A stretch of 64,000 bases of DNA from Cellulophaga sp. HaHaR_3_176 (lineage in GTDB: Bacteria > Bacteroidota > Bacteroidia > Flavobacteriales > Flavobacteriaceae), in NCBI RefSeq assembly GCF_019021925.1, contig NZ_CP058990.1, forward strand, positions 3,436,001 to 3,500,000. Reading direction: 5' to 3'. Made by a program: the position numbers and the translations under genes. The notes beneath the pieces are model-generated. The model searched no databases. It was not told where the DNA came from and was given only the letters and a program-made list of their open reading frames with translations. This document shows positions 35,515 through 44,172 of the stretch, in pieces. The number at the start of each line of letters is the position of its first letter. Within the stretch, counting starts at the first letter, position 1.

Positions 35515-36255
35515 CTAGATTAGGTCTAAAAAGTCAGATTTCTTCTGTCGTGATACAGGAATTTTGTGGTTAGACTCTAAAATTACATAACCATCAGTTT
35601 TTAAAAATTCTTTTACCTTATTTAGGTTTATAATATAAGAGTTGTGAATTCTAAAAAAAGTTTTTGAGGGTAGCATTTCATTTACCTCTTTTAGTTTTTT
35701 AGTGAGTACTATTTTTTGATTGTCTATTAAAAATAGGGTACTATAATTTCCATCAGATTCTATGTATATGATTTCATTACTTTCTAAAAAGACTAACTTA
35801 CCATCAGTATTTATTATTATTTTTTTTTGAACAGAATTGGAATGAAAATTAAGGAGTATTTTTTCTAATTTTTCGGCAGTATATGTTTTTGAATTGAATT
35901 TTCTAACTTTAATTAATGTATCCTCTAAATCATCTGAATCTATAGGTTTTAATAGATAGTCAATAGCTTCATTTTTTAAGGCCTTTATTGCGTATTGGTT
36001 ATATGCTGTAGTTATAACTATTGGGAAATTTTTATTTTTTAATTTTTGAATAAATTGAAATCCATCCATAGTAGGCATTTCAATGTCTAGAAATAAACAA
36101 TCAGGAGTATTTTTACTATCATCTAAATAAGCTAAAGCTTCTGAGGGGTTTGTGAAAGATGCGACTACTTTAATTTCATCGCTAAAATTTGTTAGTTCCC
36201 AAGTTAAACTTTGAAGAGCTTTTATTTCATCATCTACAATTACTGCTTCTAGCAT
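35515..36255 (-). CDS. LytTR family response regulator
   Basis: A 246-residue regulator. The receiver domain spans about 3-118 with the acidic pair VDDE at 7-10, phospho-acceptor Asp57 in CLFLDIEMPTMDG, and the Lys of LLKPI near 105. The LytTR DNA-binding domain spans about 145-245, with KIIINTDGKLVFLESNEII, KTFFRIHNSYIINLNKVKEF and ILESNHKIPVSRQK. LytTR domains bind paired 9-bp direct repeats. It is the partner of the downstream TPR kinase. The divergent upstream region has fitting repeats, so its own promoter and the small genes at 36598 and 36743 are likely targets. Confidence 0.95.
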   Translation of the reverse strand: MLEAVIVDDEIKALQSLTWELTNFSDEIKVVASFTNPSEALAYLDDSKNTPDCLFLDIEMPTMDGFQFIQKLKNKNFPIVITTAYNQYAIKALKNEAIDYLLKPIDSDDLEDTLIKVRKFNSKTYTAEKLEKILLNFHSNSVQKKIIINTDGKLVFLESNEIIYIESDGNYSTLFLIDNQKIVLTKKLKEVNEMLPSKTFFRIHNSYIINLNKVKEFLKTDGYVILESNHKIPVSRQKKSDFLDLI

Positions 36256-36308
36256 AAAAATTTAAATATCTAATTAAAAATAATAGTTAATTTTTTCTAT
36301 TAAATATC

Positions 36309-36461
36309 ATTTGTATCAATGGTTCGTTTTTAAGTGCAATTGGACTTTTTTTAATCTTTTGCTCTTTTTTTTAATGAAAAACAACTCATTGTAAGTTATT
36401 AAAAAAAAATAATTTTTTTTCTTGTACCATTCACACAGTTTTTATCACCATTGATACAAAT
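36309..36461. promoter_or_regulatory. Long-range 15-bp inverted repeat in the LytTR/peptide gene interval
   Basis: ATTTGTATCAATGGT at 36309-36323 has its exact inverted copy ACCATTGATACAAAT at 36447-36461. The arms are 123 bases apart, too far for a simple terminator, so they are more likely two copies of a protein-binding site, one facing each of the divergent transcription units. The rest of this 342-base interval (36256-36597) shows no gene. Confidence 0.65.
36426..36457 (+). promoter_or_regulatory. Phased direct repeat, candidate LytTR operator
   Basis: ACCATTCACAC at 36426-36436 and ACCATTGATAC at 36447-36457 are direct repeats with a 21-base period. LytTR regulators bind two imperfect 9-bp repeats separated by 12-13 bases. 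The second copy agrees with the published-type consensus [TA][AC][CA]GTTN[AG][TG] at 8 of 9 places, the first at 7 of 9. They lie about 140 bases upstream of the small plus-strand gene. Confidence 0.5.
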
Positions 36462-36597
36462 ACAAAATGCAAGATGTTCTATTCTAGTAATTTAGTCATG
36501 CTAAATTTTTAATTCAATTAAAATATTGAATTTGTTGTGCTTCATTAAAGGTAACATTTGTGTTGTACAAAACTAACTTAGATTAAAAAAATGGGTC

Positions 36598-36723
36598 ATG
36601 CAAAAATCAGTAGTCTTATTTTTTATTTTGATTATCGTAATAGCAATAGCAACATTAACGGAGGATAAAAGCGAATTGCAAAACACAGATTATTTAGTTT
36701 CAGTTTCTGAATTTAGAGACTAA
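36598..36723 (+). CDS. Small membrane or exported peptide, 41 residues
   Basis: ATG at 36598 opens 41 codons. The product begins MQKSVVLFFILIIVIAIATL, a basic start with a strong hydrophobic stretch at 5-20, then an acidic/polar tail (TEDKSELQNTDYLVSVSE). It could be a signal peptide with a short released tail or a single-pass membrane peptide. It lies 20 bases before the next gene and downstream of the candidate LytTR sites. Another ATG at 36591 is in a different frame and gives no sensible product. Confidence 0.5.
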   Translation: MQKSVVLFFILIIVIAIATLTEDKSELQNTDYLVSVSEFRD

Positions 36724-36742
36724 ATAAAGGAAGATTAATTTT

Positions 36743-37276
36743 ATGCAAAAAAAGTATAACCGTCACGGAATTTATATAGGCTTTTATTGTGTTATAATAC
36801 TTGTGTTATTAACATCATTTGCTCCTAATATATTTTTAGATGATACTGATGCTAATAAATATGTTTTTTACGTTTCAGGAAACATTACTGCTAAAATAAA
36901 TGGGCAGATGTGTTTCGATACTAATATGGAAGTTGATAATCGTGGACAAAATAGGACGACTTTAGAGTTTACTTTGGCCGATACTAAAAAACACGTTTTT
37001 GTGCTTGAACTTATCGAATATGAAGAGGTAGAGCCTTTTGGAGAAAAAATATATATAATTAAAAATAATACTGAAAAACTAAATGAAGATGATGCTTTTG
37101 GATATTTAAATATGATCAATTCTGATGAATTGCCATATTATACAGAGCGTGGAGAAGTAAGAATTACAAGCTTTAATGCTTTAGAATGCAAAGGTCATTT
37201 AAATCTAGTTTTAAAAAATTTTAAAGGAAAACAAATACGGCTTTCAGGTGATTTTACTGCCGGTAGCTTAAGATGA
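36743..37276 (+). CDS. Exported or anchored protein, unknown function
   Basis: A 177-residue protein with an N-terminal hydrophobic segment at about 10-27 (IGFYCVIILVLLTSFAP), followed by a beta-rich region: YVFYVSGNITAKINGQMCFD near 42-61, TTLEFTLADTKKHVFVLELIE, and a final GHLNLVLKNFKGKQIRLSG. Both cysteines are in the mature part. The pattern fits a small periplasmic lipocalin- or sandwich-like domain, but no family was recognised. It is paired with the 41-residue peptide gene and could be the output of the LytS/LytTR pair. Confidence 0.7.
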   Translation: MQKKYNRHGIYIGFYCVIILVLLTSFAPNIFLDDTDANKYVFYVSGNITAKINGQMCFDTNMEVDNRGQNRTTLEFTLADTKKHVFVLELIEYEEVEPFGEKIYIIKNNTEKLNEDDAFGYLNMINSDELPYYTERGEVRITSFNALECKGHLNLVLKNFKGKQIRLSGDFTAGSLR

Positions 37277-37292
37277 AAACATTTACATATAA

Positions 37293-37506
37293 ACTGTCAA
37301 ATCAAAAAAACTTTTCTAACGCACGCTTAATTATAAGATTGTACTTCGTTAATTCATTAACAAGTTGATAATAACAATTTTTGAGCATTTGGATTTTTTC
37401 AAATGTTGAATGTGGTTTTTAGGTTTCGGGGGGAACTTCCTAAGCCAACAAGTTCTTAGATTAAAAATTCTAAACATTATCGGTTAGAAAAGTAAGGTTT
37501 GACAGT
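37293..37506 (+). ncRNA. ssrS: Candidate 6S RNA (6S-Flavo type)
   Basis: About 214 bases enclosed by two exactly paired stem parts: ACTGTCAAA (37293-37301) with TTTGACAGT (37498-37506), and ACTTTTCTAAC (37310-37320) with GTTAGAAAAGT (37483-37493), separated by small internal loops. Within it are further short hairpins, for example CATTTG with CAAATG near 37387-37406, and a G-rich segment near 37430. Length, closing stem and large inner region fit 6S RNA, which binds RNA polymerase. No frame is open across it. The plus strand is favoured by T-runs and a terminator downstream. No clear promoter was seen. Confidence 0.6.
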
Positions 37507-37538
37507 GTTGTAAATTTTAAATTTTTTTCAATTTCAGA

Positions 37539-37586
37539 ATAGACCAAAGAGTATGTTTTTTATATACTTTTTGGTCTATTTTTTGT
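37539..37586 (+). terminator. Rho-independent terminator downstream of the RNA candidate
   Basis: AATAGACCAAA at 37539-37549 pairs with TTTGGTCTATT ending near 37580, with a second inner stem (AGTAT with ATACT), followed by TTTTTTG on the plus strand. On the minus strand no T-run follows, so it acts on plus-strand transcripts before nrdB. Confidence 0.75.
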
Positions 37587-37744
37587 TACTGTTTTTTAAC
37601 ATATGTAATTCAAAAAGTTTTAATAAAGCTAATACCTATGCGAGGTCAATAAACATCACTTGTAAGGTTAGATTTCAACATTGTGTGTTAAAAACTTTGT
37701 GTCGAAAAACATAAAAAAGCCTTTATAAAACCGCGATTATTTCC

Positions 37745-37782
37745 AATCTTTGTTAACCCGTCTCACAAATATTTTATTTGTG
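37745..37782 (+). promoter_or_regulatory. nrdB promoter region with operator-like palindrome
   Basis: AATCTTTG at 37745-37752 is one base off the TAnnTTTG -7 element. Just downstream, CACAAAT (37764-37770) and ATTTGTG (37776-37782) form a perfect inverted repeat with a 5-base centre, at about +5 to +23 of the expected transcript. It may be a repressor site for the ribonucleotide reductase genes. Confidence 0.4.
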
Positions 37783-37811
37783 AATGATTAATGAGGAAAT
37801 ACCCAAAAAAT

Positions 37812-38795
37812 ATGTCAGCAGTAGAGCCAATCCTAAAAGAAAATAAAGATAGATTCGTAATCTTTCCAATTCAACATAATGATTTGTGGGAATGGTACAA
37901 AAAACAAGAGGCTTGTATTTGGACTGCGGAAGAAATTGATTTAAGTGAAGATGCTAATGATTGGAATAACAAATTAAACGATGATGAGCGTTATTTTATA
38001 AAGCATATTTTAGCTTTTTTCGCTGCTTCTGATGGTATTGTTAATGAGAATTTGGCAGAAAATTTTGTTAATGAAGTTCAATATTCTGAAGCTAAATTTT
38101 TCTATGGTTTTCAGATAATGATGGAAAATATTCACTCTGAAACATATTCATTATTAATTGACACGTATGTAAAAGATGAAAAAGAAAAAACAATTCTTTT
38201 TCAAGCAATAGAAAACTTTCCTGCAATTAAGAAAAAAGCAGATTGGGCTTTAAAGTGGATAGACTCTCCGAGCTTTGCAGAGCGTTTAATTGCTTTTGCA
38301 GCTGTAGAAGGTATATTCTTTTCAGGGTCGTTCTGTTCAATTTTTTGGTTGAAGAAAAGAGGTTTAATGCCAGGTTTAACTTTCTCAAATGAATTAATTT
38401 CAAGAGATGAAGGTATGCATTGTGACTTTGCTGTTCACTTGCACCAAAATCATATCATAAATAAAGTAACGAAAGAACGTATCACAGAAATAATTGTAGA
38501 TGCACTTAATATAGAAAGAGAGTTCATTACAGAATCATTGCCAGCTAGTCTTATTGGTATGAATTCTAAATTAATGACGGAATACTTAGAGTTTGTAACT
38601 GATAGATTATTAGTTGAGTTGGGTTGTGAAAAAGTATATAACTCATCAAACCCTTTCGATTTTATGGATATGATCGGAATGGAAGGAAAGACTAATTTCT
38701 TTGAAAAAAGAGTTTCTGAATACCAAAAAGCAGGTGTTTTAAATAACGATAAAGATGGAGATTCTGGGAAAATTAGTTTCGACGCAGATTTCTAA
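37812..38795 (+). CDS. nrdB: Ribonucleoside-diphosphate reductase, beta subunit (class Ia)
   Basis: A 327-residue R2 subunit that holds the diiron-tyrosyl radical used to reduce ribonucleotides. Seen are the N-terminal [20 protein letters not shown], the ligand helix [15 protein letters not shown] with Glu-x2-His and the radical tyrosine three residues later, and the C-terminal ligands [20 protein letters not shown]. The end FDADF is the typical tail that docks on NrdA. Met at 37812 ([11 protein letters not shown]) matches the usual N-terminus; an ATG at 37791 would add seven residues and cannot be excluded. nrdA follows 116 bases downstream. Confidence 0.95.
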   Translation: MSAVEPILKENKDRFVIFPIQHNDLWEWYKKQEACIWTAEEIDLSEDANDWNNKLNDDERYFIKHILAFFAASDGIVNENLAENFVNEVQYSEAKFFYGFQIMMENIHSETYSLLIDTYVKDEKEKTILFQAIENFPAIKKKADWALKWIDSPSFAERLIAFAAVEGIFFSGSFCSIFWLKKRGLMPGLTFSNELISRDEGMHCDFAVHLHQNHIINKVTKERITEIIVDALNIEREFITESLPASLIGMNSKLMTEYLEFVTDRLLVELGCEKVYNSSNPFDFMDMIGMEGKTNFFEKRVSEYQKAGVLNNDKDGDSGKISFDADF

Positions 38796-38911
38796 AACAT
38801 CTTAAAAACCCTTTGATAATTAAGGGGTCATAAAACAATAATCAAACCAATTTGTTGTGTCTTTTAATAGACACGACCAGACCAACGTATCACTAATAAT
38901 AAATGTAGCCC

Positions 38912-41383
38912 ATGTTTGTACTAAAAAGAGACGGAAGAAAAGAACCAATAATGTTTGACAAAATTACGGCAAGAGTTCGTAAGCTTTGTTACGGACTTAA
39001 CCCACTTGTTGACCCAATAAAGGTTTCAATGAGGGTTATTGAAGGTTTATATGATGGAGTAACAACTTCTGAATTAGATAATTTAGCTGCAGAAATTGCT
39101 GCTACAATGACTACTACACATCCGGATTTTGCGAAATTGGCTGCACGTATATCTGTTTCTAACCTGCATAAGAATACCAAAAAATCTTTTGCAGAAACAA
39201 TGGGAGATTTATATGAGTATGTAAATCCTAGAAATTCAAAAAAATCACCTCTTATTTCTGACGAAGTAATGAAGGTAATTAATGATAATGCCGACTTTTT
39301 AGACTCTACAATTATTTATAACCGAGATTTTGGCTACGATTATTTTGGTTTTAAAACATTAGAACGTTCTTACTTATTAAAAATAAATGGTCAAATAGCT
39401 GAACGTCCACAGCATATGTTAATGCGTGTTGCTGTTGGTATTCACTTAAATGATTTAGAATCGGCTGTAGAAACGTATGAGTTAATGTCTAAAAAGTACT
39501 TTACACATGCAACTCCAACATTATTTAATGCAGGTACACCTAAGCCTCAAATGTCTTCTTGTTTTCTTTTAGCAATGAAAGACGATAGTATTGATGGTAT
39601 TTATGACACGCTTAAACAAACGGCAAAAATATCTCAATCTGCTGGTGGTATAGGTCTTTCTATTCATAATGTAAGGGCAACAGGTTCATATATTGCAGGT
39701 ACAAATGGAACATCAAATGGTATTGTGCCAATGCTACAAGTATTTAACGATACAGCTAGATACGTAGATCAAGGTGGAGGAAAACGTAAAGGTAGTTTTG
39801 CAATTTATGTAGAGCCATGGCATGCTGATATTTATGACTTTTTAGATCTTAAGAAAAACCATGGTAAAGAAGAAATGCGTGCTAGAGATTTATTCTATGC
39901 AATGTGGATTCCAGATTTATTCATGAGAAGAGTAGAGGCAAATGAGGAGTGGACTTTGATGTGCCCGAACGAATGCCCAGATTTATTTGATAATCATAGT
40001 GAAGTTTTTGAAGCTATGTATTTAAAATATGAGTCAGAAAATAAAGGAAGAAAAACAGTTAAGGCTAGAGAGTTGTGGGAGAAAATTCTAGAATCTCAAA
40101 TCGAAACTGGTACACCTTACATGCTGTATAAAGATGCCGCAAACCGTAAGAGTAATCAGAAAAATTTAGGAACGATACGTTCGTCTAATTTATGTACTGA
40201 AATCATGGAGTATACTTCTCCTGATGAGGTTGCAGTATGTAACTTGGCATCAATAGCATTGCCTATGTTTGTTAAAAATGGCGCTTTTGATCATAAAGAG
40301 TTATTTAAAGTAACAAAACGTGTAACAAGAAATTTAAATACGGTAATTGATAGGAATTACTACCCAGTAAAAGAGGCTGAAAACTCAAATATGCGCCACA
40401 GGCCAATAGGTTTAGGTGTTCAAGGTTTAGCTGATGCATTTATTATGATGCGTTTACCTTTTACAAGTGATGAGGCAAAAGCACTTAATCAAGAAATTTT
40501 TGAAACATTATACTTTGCAGCAGTTACAGCTTCAATGGAAATGGCTAAAGAAGAAGGAGTATATTCTTCTTATGAAGGATCTCCAATGTCTGAAGGAGAG
40601 TTTCAGTTTAACCTTTGGGGTATAAAAGATGAAGAGCTATCTGGACGATGGGACTGGGGAAAACTTAGAAAAGACGTTAAGAAAAATGGTGTTCGTAACT
40701 CATTGTTAGTTGCTCCTATGCCAACGGCTTCTACATCGCAAATACTTGGTAATAACGAATGTTTTGAGCCTTATACATCTAACATTTATACTAGAAGAGT
40801 ATTGTCTGGTGAGTTTATCGTTGTAAACAAACATTTATTAGAAGATTTAGTATCGCTAGGTCTTTGGAATGAGAACTTGAAGCAAGAATTAATGCGTGCT
40901 AATGGCTCTATCCAACATATTGATATTATTCCTCAAGATATTAAGGAATTGTATAAAACAGTTTGGGAATTAAGTATGAAAGACATTATAGACATGTCTA
41001 GACAAAGAGGGTACTTTATTGATCAAAGTCAATCTCTTAACTTATTTATGGAAGGTGCTAATTATTCTAAATTGACATCTATGCATTTTTACGCTTGGAA
41101 AAGTGGTTTAAAGACAGGAATGTATTATTTACGTACTAAGTCGGCGGTAGATGCTATTAAATTTACGTTAGACAACTCTCAAAAGCAAGCAGCGCCTGTA
41201 AGCGTGACTCCGGAAGTAGAAGTACTTGCGGCAGCTGCACCAATTGCTGTTAAAGCAGAAGCAGTTTCGGCGTCACAACAACAAGTTGACATACAGCCAA
41301 TGACAGCGGAGGAGATGAAGGAAATGATAGCTAAAGCTAAAGAAGGTCAGGCAGATGATGATTGTTTGATGTGTGGCTCTTAA
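38912..41383 (+). CDS. nrdA: Ribonucleoside-diphosphate reductase, alpha subunit (class Ia)
   Basis: An 823-residue catalytic subunit. An ATP-cone domain for allosteric control lies at about 1-90 ([18 protein letters not shown]). The catalytic barrel includes the redox cysteine in [14 protein letters not shown], the specificity loop near [16 protein letters not shown], the active-site NLCTEI and the partner cysteine in [12 protein letters not shown], and [19 protein letters not shown]. The C-terminal CLMCGS holds the cysteine pair reduced by thioredoxin or glutaredoxin, after an Ala/Val-rich linker. It follows nrdB by 116 bases; the gap holds a short GTGTC/GACAC hairpin but no terminator. Confidence 0.97.
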   Translation: MFVLKRDGRKEPIMFDKITARVRKLCYGLNPLVDPIKVSMRVIEGLYDGVTTSELDNLAAEIAATMTTTHPDFAKLAARISVSNLHKNTKKSFAETMGDLYEYVNPRNSKKSPLISDEVMKVINDNADFLDSTIIYNRDFGYDYFGFKTLERSYLLKINGQIAERPQHMLMRVAVGIHLNDLESAVETYELMSKKYFTHATPTLFNAGTPKPQMSSCFLLAMKDDSIDGIYDTLKQTAKISQSAGGIGLSIHNVRATGSYIAGTNGTSNGIVPMLQVFNDTARYVDQGGGKRKGSFAIYVEPWHADIYDFLDLKKNHGKEEMRARDLFYAMWIPDLFMRRVEANEEWTLMCPNECPDLFDNHSEVFEAMYLKYESENKGRKTVKARELWEKILESQIETGTPYMLYKDAANRKSNQKNLGTIRSSNLCTEIMEYTSPDEVAVCNLASIALPMFVKNGAFDHKELFKVTKRVTRNLNTVIDRNYYPVKEAENSNMRHRPIGLGVQGLADAFIMMRLPFTSDEAKALNQEIFETLYFAAVTASMEMAKEEGVYSSYEGSPMSEGEFQFNLWGIKDEELSGRWDWGKLRKDVKKNGVRNSLLVAPMPTASTSQILGNNECFEPYTSNIYTRRVLSGEFIVVNKHLLEDLVSLGLWNENLKQELMRANGSIQHIDIIPQDIKELYKTVWELSMKDIIDMSRQRGYFIDQSQSLNLFMEGANYSKLTSMHFYAWKSGLKTGMYYLRTKSAVDAIKFTLDNSQKQAAPVSVTPEVEVLAAAAPIAVKAEAVSASQQQVDIQPMTAEEMKEMIAKAKEGQADDDCLMCGS

Positions 41384-41408
41384 TTAGCTGAGAAATTGTA
41401 TAAATATA

Positions 41409-41446
41409 AAAAGCCCTGAAGAAATATTTCTTCAGGGCTTTTTTAT
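41409..41446 (+). terminator. Rho-independent terminator after nrdA
   Basis: A long perfect hairpin, AAAAGCCCTGAAGAAA with its inverted copy TTTCTTCAGGGCTTTT, followed by T, beginning 26 bases after the nrdA stop. Confidence 0.9.
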
Positions 41447-41612
41447 GCTTTACATCTAAGATAAGAAGCAATGCTATTTTTTATAAAAGGGCTCAATAAT
41501 ATAGCGCCAAAATAATAATATAATTTTGCATGAGTACATTACTTTAACTGTTTTAGTATTTACGTAGATATATTTATGTTTAGATGTTAAATAAGAGTGT
41601 AATATAAAGTAA

Positions 41613-41646
41613 AAGCCGTTAAATCATTTTAATGATTTAACGGCTT
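41613..41646 (-). terminator. Rho-independent terminator after the GMC oxidoreductase operon
   Basis: AAGCCGTTAAATCATT pairs exactly with AATGATTTAACGGCTT, with a two-base loop. On the minus strand it is followed by TTACTTTATATT, 33 bases after the stop of the subunit 3 gene. Confidence 0.75.
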
Positions 41647-41678
41647 AGGTATTAAGTTGAGAATTTACTATTTATACT

Positions 41679-42326
41679 TTATATAGACCAAGCTTTGCCT
41701 TTAGTTAACTCTTGTAAATCTCCACAGCCAACATATTCTCCAGGAATAGGTAAGTACGCCAATACATTTTCACCAACGTATTCAGATGATTTGTAACCCC
41801 ATATAGTCATTCCTCTGAGGTTATTTGCAAAAGCAAATCTAGAAATAGCATCATCTAATTCAGCTGTTTCACCATTTTTAATAGCTTCATTATAAGTGTT
41901 AATTGATTTAAAGTTAGCTACTTCATCATCTTTACTTACTTTTAATGCTGCTGCCAATACTGGTTCTAAGTCTTCAGTAGTTAAATCTTCAGCTTTTTCT
42001 TTACCAGCATCCTTTAAAGCCTTGTTTATAAATTTACTCATAGACATTTTCAAGAAGTTTTGTTGCTCAACTTCCATAATTTCATTTGTAAACTTATCGA
42101 TAAACACATGTACATTAACTTCAGAAGCTGAAGGGGTATCTGTTTTGGGTAAAATTATGTCTACTAATTTAAGAAGGACATTGCCTTCTCCTTTAGTTAA
42201 AAAATCAGGAGTCCAATCTACAACATTTGTGTCGTTACAACTTTGAACAATACTTAATAAGGTTGGAGTAGCTACTATGTAACCAAGTGATAAACCTATG
42301 TTTTTGAGTGCAATTCTTCTATCCAT
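41679..42326 (-). CDS. Gluconate 2-dehydrogenase subunit 3 family protein, Tat-type signal
   Basis: A 215-residue protein of the small subunit family of flavin-dependent sugar dehydrogenases. The N-terminus has twin arginines (MDRRIALKNIGLSLGY) and a hydrophobic stretch, fitting a Tat signal; in known complexes this subunit carries the folded flavoprotein across the membrane. The core contains LLKLVDIILPKTDTPSASEV near 49-68, the family signature. It ends with a PGEYVGCGDLQELTKGKAWSI stretch, split here by the loop that contacts the large subunit. It overlaps the preceding GMC gene by one base, so the two form a complex. Confidence 0.9.
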   Translation of the reverse strand: MDRRIALKNIGLSLGYIVATPTLLSIVQSCNDTNVVDWTPDFLTKGEGNVLLKLVDIILPKTDTPSASEVNVHVFIDKFTNEIMEVEQQNFLKMSMSKFINKALKDAGKEKAEDLTTEDLEPVLAAALKVSKDDEVANFKSINTYNEAIKNGETAELDDAISRFAFANNLRGMTIWGYKSSEYVGENVLAYLPIPGEYVGCGDLQELTKGKAWSI

Positions 42327-44038
42327 TATATATTTCCTTTTTTAAGTTCTTGAGCAGCATGATTAGCGGCTCTTGCTGTAAAAGCCATATAAGTTAATGA
42401 TGGGTTAACGCAACTAGCAGAGGTCATAAAAGCACCATCAGTAACGTAAACATTAGGTACTGCATGTACTTGATTATTTCCGTTCAATACAGATGTTTTA
42501 GGGTCTCTACCCATACGAGCAGTTCCCATTTCGTGTATTCCTAAACCTAAAGCTCCAGGGTTGTCATAAGGCTTAACATCTCTAACACCTGCTTTTTCTA
42601 ACATTTCAACAGCTTGCTGCTTCATGTCTTCTCTCATTTTCCACTCGTTTTCTTTAAACTCAGCATCAAATGTAACTGTTGGTAAGCCCCAAAAATCTAA
42701 ATTATCATAATCAAGAGTCATTCTATTTTCTTCGTAAGGTAAAACCTCACCGAATCCCATTATACCCATAGACCAAGCACCTGGCTTAAGGATAGATTCT
42801 TTTAAATCTTTACCAAAAGAGGTTTCTGCGATACTTTCTTCCCAATTGCCTCTACTAGCACCACCTTGGTAACCATAACCACGAATGTAATTTTTCTGCT
42901 CTGTATCTCCACCAATATTTCTAAAACGAGGAATGTAAACTCCGTTAGGCTTACGACCTTTATAGTACTTATCATCAAAACCATCAAAAATACCATTAGC
43001 ACCAACACCTAATTGGTGGTCCATGATGTTTCTTCCTAATTGGTCAGAATCATTACCTAATCCGTTCGGAAAACGATCAGATTTAGATTGCATTAATATT
43101 TGAGTAGAAGCCATAGAAGAAGCGCACAAGAATATAACTTTTGCTTTAAATTCTAAAACCTCTTTTGTTAATCTATCAATAACTTTAACACCAGTTGCTT
43201 TTTTAGTTTTAGGGTCGTAAATAACTTCAGAAACAATAGAGTCAGGTCTTAATGTTAAATTACCAGTTGCTTCTGCTGCAGGTAAAGTTGAGGAGTTACT
43301 ACTGAAGTAGGCTCCAAAAGGACATCCTCTTATGCATCGGTTTCTAAATTGACATTTAGTTCTACCATTAAACTTTTTATCACCAGTAATATGGGCAACT
43401 CTACCTGCCGTAACAACTCTACCGTCAAAATTTTCAGAAACTTTTTCTCTGAAAGTTTGTTCAACACAATTTAAATCCATCATTGGCGTAAATTGCCCAT
43501 CAGGTAATTGTTCAAGACCTAAGTTTTCACCACTAACACCTATGTATGATTCAACTTTATCGTACCAAGGTGCAATATCTTTATAGCGAACAGGCCAATC
43601 AACTGCGATACCATCTTTTTTATTTGCTTCAAAATCAATGTCACTCCATCTGTAGCTATGACGTCCCCACATAATAGATCTACCTCCTACGTGGTACCCA
43701 CGAATCCAGTCAAATCTTTTTGTTTCATTATAAGGGTGTTCTAAATCATTAACAAACCAGAAATTTTGCGGAGCTTTAATAGTATATCCTGTTCTTGCTT
43801 GTTTAAGCTGTTTGTCGCGTTCTTCTTTTGGTAATTCACCATTGTTCGGAAAATCCCAATCATCTTTATTAGCGGTTGGGTAGTCTTTAATGTGTGTAAC
43901 CATTTTTCCGCGTTCTAAAACTAACGTTTTAACACCGTTTTCACATAATTCCTTTGCAGCCCATCCACCACTTATTCCTGTCCCAACAACAATCGCGTCA
44001 TAGGATTCTTGCTCATCATTATAAAAAAATTTGCTCAT
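42326..44038 (-). CDS. GMC family oxidoreductase, likely glycoside 3-dehydrogenase large subunit
   Basis: A 570-residue flavoprotein. FAD binding is shown by VVGTGISGGWAAKEL near 17-31 and LVLERG. The GMC C-terminal domain has GLGIHEMGTARMG and VTDGAFMTSASCVNPSLT with the catalytic asparagine/histidine region. A cysteine cluster C-x5-C-x3-C (CQFRNRCIRGCPFG near 227-240) resembles the iron-sulfur binding site of FAD glucose dehydrogenase large subunits. It lacks a signal peptide and probably travels with the Tat-type small subunit encoded directly downstream. It should oxidise a sugar or glycoside, possibly at C3. A close paralogue lies at 48605-50308. Confidence 0.88.
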   Translation of the reverse strand: MSKFFYNDEQESYDAIVVGTGISGGWAAKELCENGVKTLVLERGKMVTHIKDYPTANKDDWDFPNNGELPKEERDKQLKQARTGYTIKAPQNFWFVNDLEHPYNETKRFDWIRGYHVGGRSIMWGRHSYRWSDIDFEANKKDGIAVDWPVRYKDIAPWYDKVESYIGVSGENLGLEQLPDGQFTPMMDLNCVEQTFREKVSENFDGRVVTAGRVAHITGDKKFNGRTKCQFRNRCIRGCPFGAYFSSNSSTLPAAEATGNLTLRPDSIVSEVIYDPKTKKATGVKVIDRLTKEVLEFKAKVIFLCASSMASTQILMQSKSDRFPNGLGNDSDQLGRNIMDHQLGVGANGIFDGFDDKYYKGRKPNGVYIPRFRNIGGDTEQKNYIRGYGYQGGASRGNWEESIAETSFGKDLKESILKPGAWSMGIMGFGEVLPYEENRMTLDYDNLDFWGLPTVTFDAEFKENEWKMREDMKQQAVEMLEKAGVRDVKPYDNPGALGLGIHEMGTARMGRDPKTSVLNGNNQVHAVPNVYVTDGAFMTSASCVNPSLTYMAFTARAANHAAQELKKGNI

Positions 44039-44172
44039 GCAGTAAAATTGTTTGTTTCGTAAATTTATTAAATATAAAATTAATTTTTTACATTTAAACG
44101 CTTAAAATATGATGATATGATACTATAACGTTGTAGTTGGTGCTTATTTAATAATTAAAGGTTGTGTAATTT

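Noticed and set aside
36591..36600. ATG at 36591 as start of the small peptide
   Set aside because: It is in another frame than the hydrophobic peptide and soon loses coding character.
37293..37506. RNase P RNA or tmRNA as alternatives for the structured RNA
   Set aside because: The closed region is too short for RNase P RNA, and no tag-peptide frame or CCA-type acceptor end for tmRNA is visible.
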